A stretch of 7,385 nt of DNA from Candidatus Dormiibacterota bacterium (GTDB taxonomy: Bacteria; Chloroflexota; Dormibacteria; Aeolococcales; Aeolococcaceae): assembly GCA_003170875.1 (NCBI GenBank), contig PMYJ01000218.1, forward strand, positions 2,737 to 10,121, given 5' to 3'. The notes beneath the pieces were generated by a model. The model did no database searches and was not told the DNA's origin. It saw nothing but the letters and a program-made list of their open reading frames with translations. The first letter of the stretch is position 1. Each line of letters opens with the position of its first letter. The position numbers and the translations under genes were made by a program. Below are positions 6,031 to 7,385 of this stretch, piece by piece.

Positions 6031-6641
6031 TGCTGGGGCTCCATCCGGAAGACGTTGTCAGTGGTCATGGTGAGGCTGCCGGAGGTGGCGATCAGGCGGT
6101 AGCTGAACGTGACCTGAAGCTCTGCGAAGTCCGGCGAGCCAACCACAACGCGCGAACTGGGGGGCCAGTTGTCGAGGATCGTGTTCCCGTTCACGCCGTA
6201 CTCGTCCTCGCAGGGCCCGGAGCAGCCTGAGGTGACCGTAGTGAAGGTCCCGTTGCTCTGCTCCGTGACCTTCCATATGGCAATCGAGCTCACCGTGACC
6301 AGCGGAGTACCGTCGAAGCCCTGCTGGTCCATCGCGCAGACGGCCACCTCGTCGGCGGTGGGAGGGGTCGTCCCGAGATCGTAGTTGGGGCAGTTGCTGG
6401 CCAGAGCGATGCACAGGCCGCCAACCGTGTAGGTCATGCATTGGCCCTCGGTGGAGAGCAGGGCGACCCCGACGTCAGCGGCGTGCTGGACGGCGGCTCG
6501 TCCGTAGAGGAAGAAGCCGGCGTTGACGATCGAGAAGACCAGAAAGAAGAAGAGCCCGCCCACCAGGGCGAACTCGACGGCGCCCTGACCCGACTGTCCC
6601 GGGCGCTTCCCCCTTCGCTGGGGCTGGGCGATCCACCGCAC
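6027..6641 (-). CDS. TadE-like minor pilin (pseudopilin), first of the operon
   Basis: A 204-residue protein with a basic leader (MRWIAQPQRRGKRPGQSG) followed by QGAVEFALVGGLFFFLVFSIVNAGFFLYG, the classic TadE block. Gly18 followed by Gln-Gly-Ala-Val-Glu23 is a good prepilin-peptidase site with Glu at +5 and an aromatic at +6. The membrane helix spans about 24-46; after it RAAVQHAADVG resembles the TadE stalk helix. The exported part has six cysteines (68, 77, 84, 102, 140, 144) and beta-rich sequence ending in FSYRLIATSGSLTMT, a pattern common at the TadE C-terminus. I prefer GTG at 6641, since GAGGA stands 8 nt before it; the open frame starts at GTG 6680, which has no convincing ribosome site. 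It heads the minus-strand operon and faces recG across a 190-nt divergent gap. It differs from the next TadE-like gene in everything but the N-terminal signature. Confidence 0.85.
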   Translation of the reverse strand: MRWIAQPQRRGKRPGQSGQGAVEFALVGGLFFFLVFSIVNAGFFLYGRAAVQHAADVGVALLSTEGQCMTYTVGGLCIALASNCPNYDLGTTPPTADEVAVCAMDQQGFDGTPLVTVSSIAIWKVTEQSNGTFTTVTSGCSGPCEDEYGVNGNTILDNWPPSSRVVVGSPDFAELQVTFSYRLIATSGSLTMTTDNVFRMEPQQ

Positions 6642-6649
6642 TCTGTCTG

Positions 6650-6654
6650 TCCTC
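6650..6654 (-). promoter_or_regulatory. Ribosome binding site deciding the start of the first TadE-like gene
   Basis: GAGGA on the minus strand is 8 nt before GTG at 6641. The upstream in-frame GTGs at 6680 and 6674 lack such a site, so translation most likely starts at 6641. Confidence 0.65.
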
Positions 6655-6724
6655 AGTCCGGGGCGACATGACACGCGCACCTGGTGGCGCGAATCCAGAG
6701 CGTACCGAATGACGCGGTTGGTGT

Positions 6725-6740
6725 ATCAGACGTCGCTGAT
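6725..6740. promoter_or_regulatory. Inverted repeat in the divergent TadE/recG region, possible operator
   Basis: ATCAG-N6-CTGAT is a perfect 5+5 inverted repeat in an AT-richer patch (about 6717-6755) of the 190-nt gap 6642-6831. It lies 84 nt before the first TadE-like start. A loose minus-strand -10 candidate TACGCT (6704-6699) is about 20 nt downstream of it. Regulator binding is inference only. The rest of the gap shows no gene that I can support. Confidence 0.3.
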
Positions 6741-6817
6741 CTGTTACGAAAATGTGGAGACGGGCTGTTGGACGAGGCTCCGGCGTCACCGGGAGCCTTC
6801 CCGGCCCCCTCTCGTCC

Positions 6818-6823
6818 TAGAGT
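6818..6823 (+). promoter_or_regulatory. -10-like hexamer before recG, possible leaderless start
   Basis: TAGAGT fits the TANNNT form of a -10 box and ends 8 nt before the ATG at 6832. Transcription from it would begin at or next to that ATG, giving a leaderless mRNA, in line with the poor ribosome site there. No good -35 is visible. Confidence 0.25.
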
Positions 6824-6831
6824 TCGCCAGG

Positions 6832-7385
6832 ATGCCCGATGTGGCCGACGCCCAGGGCCGGCAGATGGGCCGGATCGTGAACCTTCCGACCGCCTGCTGG
6901 CCGGAGACCCCGATCGCGGAGCTCCCCGGGGTGGGGCCGGCCCAGGGCCAGCGGCTGGCCCGACTGGGGATCGCCACCGTCTCGGACCTGCTCCTGCACC
7001 TGCCCCGCCGCTATGAGGACACCCGGCATCTGGTTCCGCTCCGGGAGCTGCGCCCGGGACAGGTGCAGACGGCCCGGGTCCGGGTCCGGGAGGTGCGCGG
7101 CCACCCCAGCCCGCAGCGCCGGATGCCGCTGGTGGAGGCCACCCTGGAGGACGGGAGCGCCCAGGTTGGCGCCATCTGGTTCAACCAGCCGTATCTCGCC
7201 AAGCAACTGAGGCCCGGGATGGAGATCCTGGTCAACGGGAAGGTGATCAGCAGCCTCCACGGGCTCACCTTCCAGAACCCGAGGTTCGAGCGGGTGAGCG
7301 CGGACCCCCAGCACGTCGGGCGCCTGGCCGCCGTGTACCCGGAGACCGACGGGGTCACCTCCAAGTACCTCCGGGCCCTGATCGG
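6832..7385 (+). CDS. recG: ATP-dependent DNA helicase RecG, N-terminal part
   Basis: The first 184 residues of RecG, cut by the window end; the family is usually about 680-800 residues. RecG remodels stalled replication forks and branch-migrates Holliday junctions. The visible part is the wedge region: IAELPGVGPAQGQRLARLGI (28-47), then TVSDLLLHLPRRYED (49-63), then the OB fold with VEATLEDGSA (101-110), AIWFNQPYLAKQL (114-126), FQNPRFE and AAVYPETDGVTSKYLRALI (166-184). The motor domains and DEAD-type motifs lie beyond the window. Two starts compete: ATG 6832, with no real ribosome site (possibly leaderless), and ATG 6865, preceded by AGGG at 7 nt, which would remove 11 residues without touching the conserved part. 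In the usual neighbourhood recG follows the fakA operon; here the Tad-type genes separate them. Confidence 0.95.
   Translation, partial: MPDVADAQGRQMGRIVNLPTACWPETPIAELPGVGPAQGQRLARLGIATVSDLLLHLPRRYEDTRHLVPLRELRPGQVQTARVRVREVRGHPSPQRRMPLVEATLEDGSAQVGAIWFNQPYLAKQLRPGMEILVNGKVISSLHGLTFQNPRFERVSADPQHVGRLAAVYPETDGVTSKYLRALI

Noticed and set aside
6684..7016. Plus-strand frame overlapping the recG start
   Set aside because: Out of frame with the clear RecG sequence; Pro/Ala/Gly-rich shadow.

Overview
The window is a high-GC bacterial chromosome segment. It combines a conserved housekeeping neighbourhood (rlmN end, rpmB, Asp23/Gls24-family gene, fakA, start of recG) with an opposite-strand cluster of three Tad (Flp pilus) minor-pilin-type genes. 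The rpmB / Asp23 / fakA ... recG order is the one known from Bacillus-type Firmicutes and seen in several deep-branching Gram-positive-like phyla. GC-rich composition, GTG starts and large Cys/Asn/Thr-rich TadG-type proteins suggest a Chloroflexota or Dormibacterota-like terrestrial bacterium. That placement is inference; no phylogenetic marker is complete enough to settle it.

Layout, left to right. (1) 1-513, + strand: C-terminal half of the radical-SAM rRNA/tRNA methyltransferase RlmN, cut by the window edge. (2) 514-679: a convergent gap with a 28-nt imperfect direct repeat and several hairpins. (3) 680-868, - strand: rpmB, ribosomal protein bL28 of the four-cysteine type. (4) 869-1014: a divergent promoter region. 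(5) 1015-3268, + strand: a two-gene operon with a 14-nt overlap, an Asp23/Gls24 (DUF322) protein followed by a FakA/DhaL-type fatty acid kinase. (6) 3269-3301: a 33-nt convergent gap with a small GC hairpin. (7) 6641 down to 3302, - strand: a tightly packed operon read as TadE-like A, TadE-like B, TadG-like giant. Its joints are a 4-nt GTGA overlap and an 8-nt gap. (8) 6642-6831: a divergent intergenic region with a small inverted repeat. (9) 6832-7385, + strand: the N-terminal part of RecG, cut by the window edge.

The housekeeping genes serve translation (RlmN, bL28), membrane lipid supply (FakA phosphorylates exogenous fatty acids held by a FakB partner, not in this window) and DNA repair (RecG). 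The three minus-strand genes look like a surface module. Two TadE-type pseudopilins carry a Gly^Gln-x-x-x-Glu prepilin-peptidase signature. The third protein is a TadG-type membrane-anchored protein with an exported domain of about 650 residues, 14 cysteines and low-complexity Asn/Asp/Thr/Gly stretches. No Tad motor, platform, secretin, Flp pilin or prepilin peptidase gene is present here, so this module either works with a tad locus elsewhere or does something else. It is the least explained part of the window.
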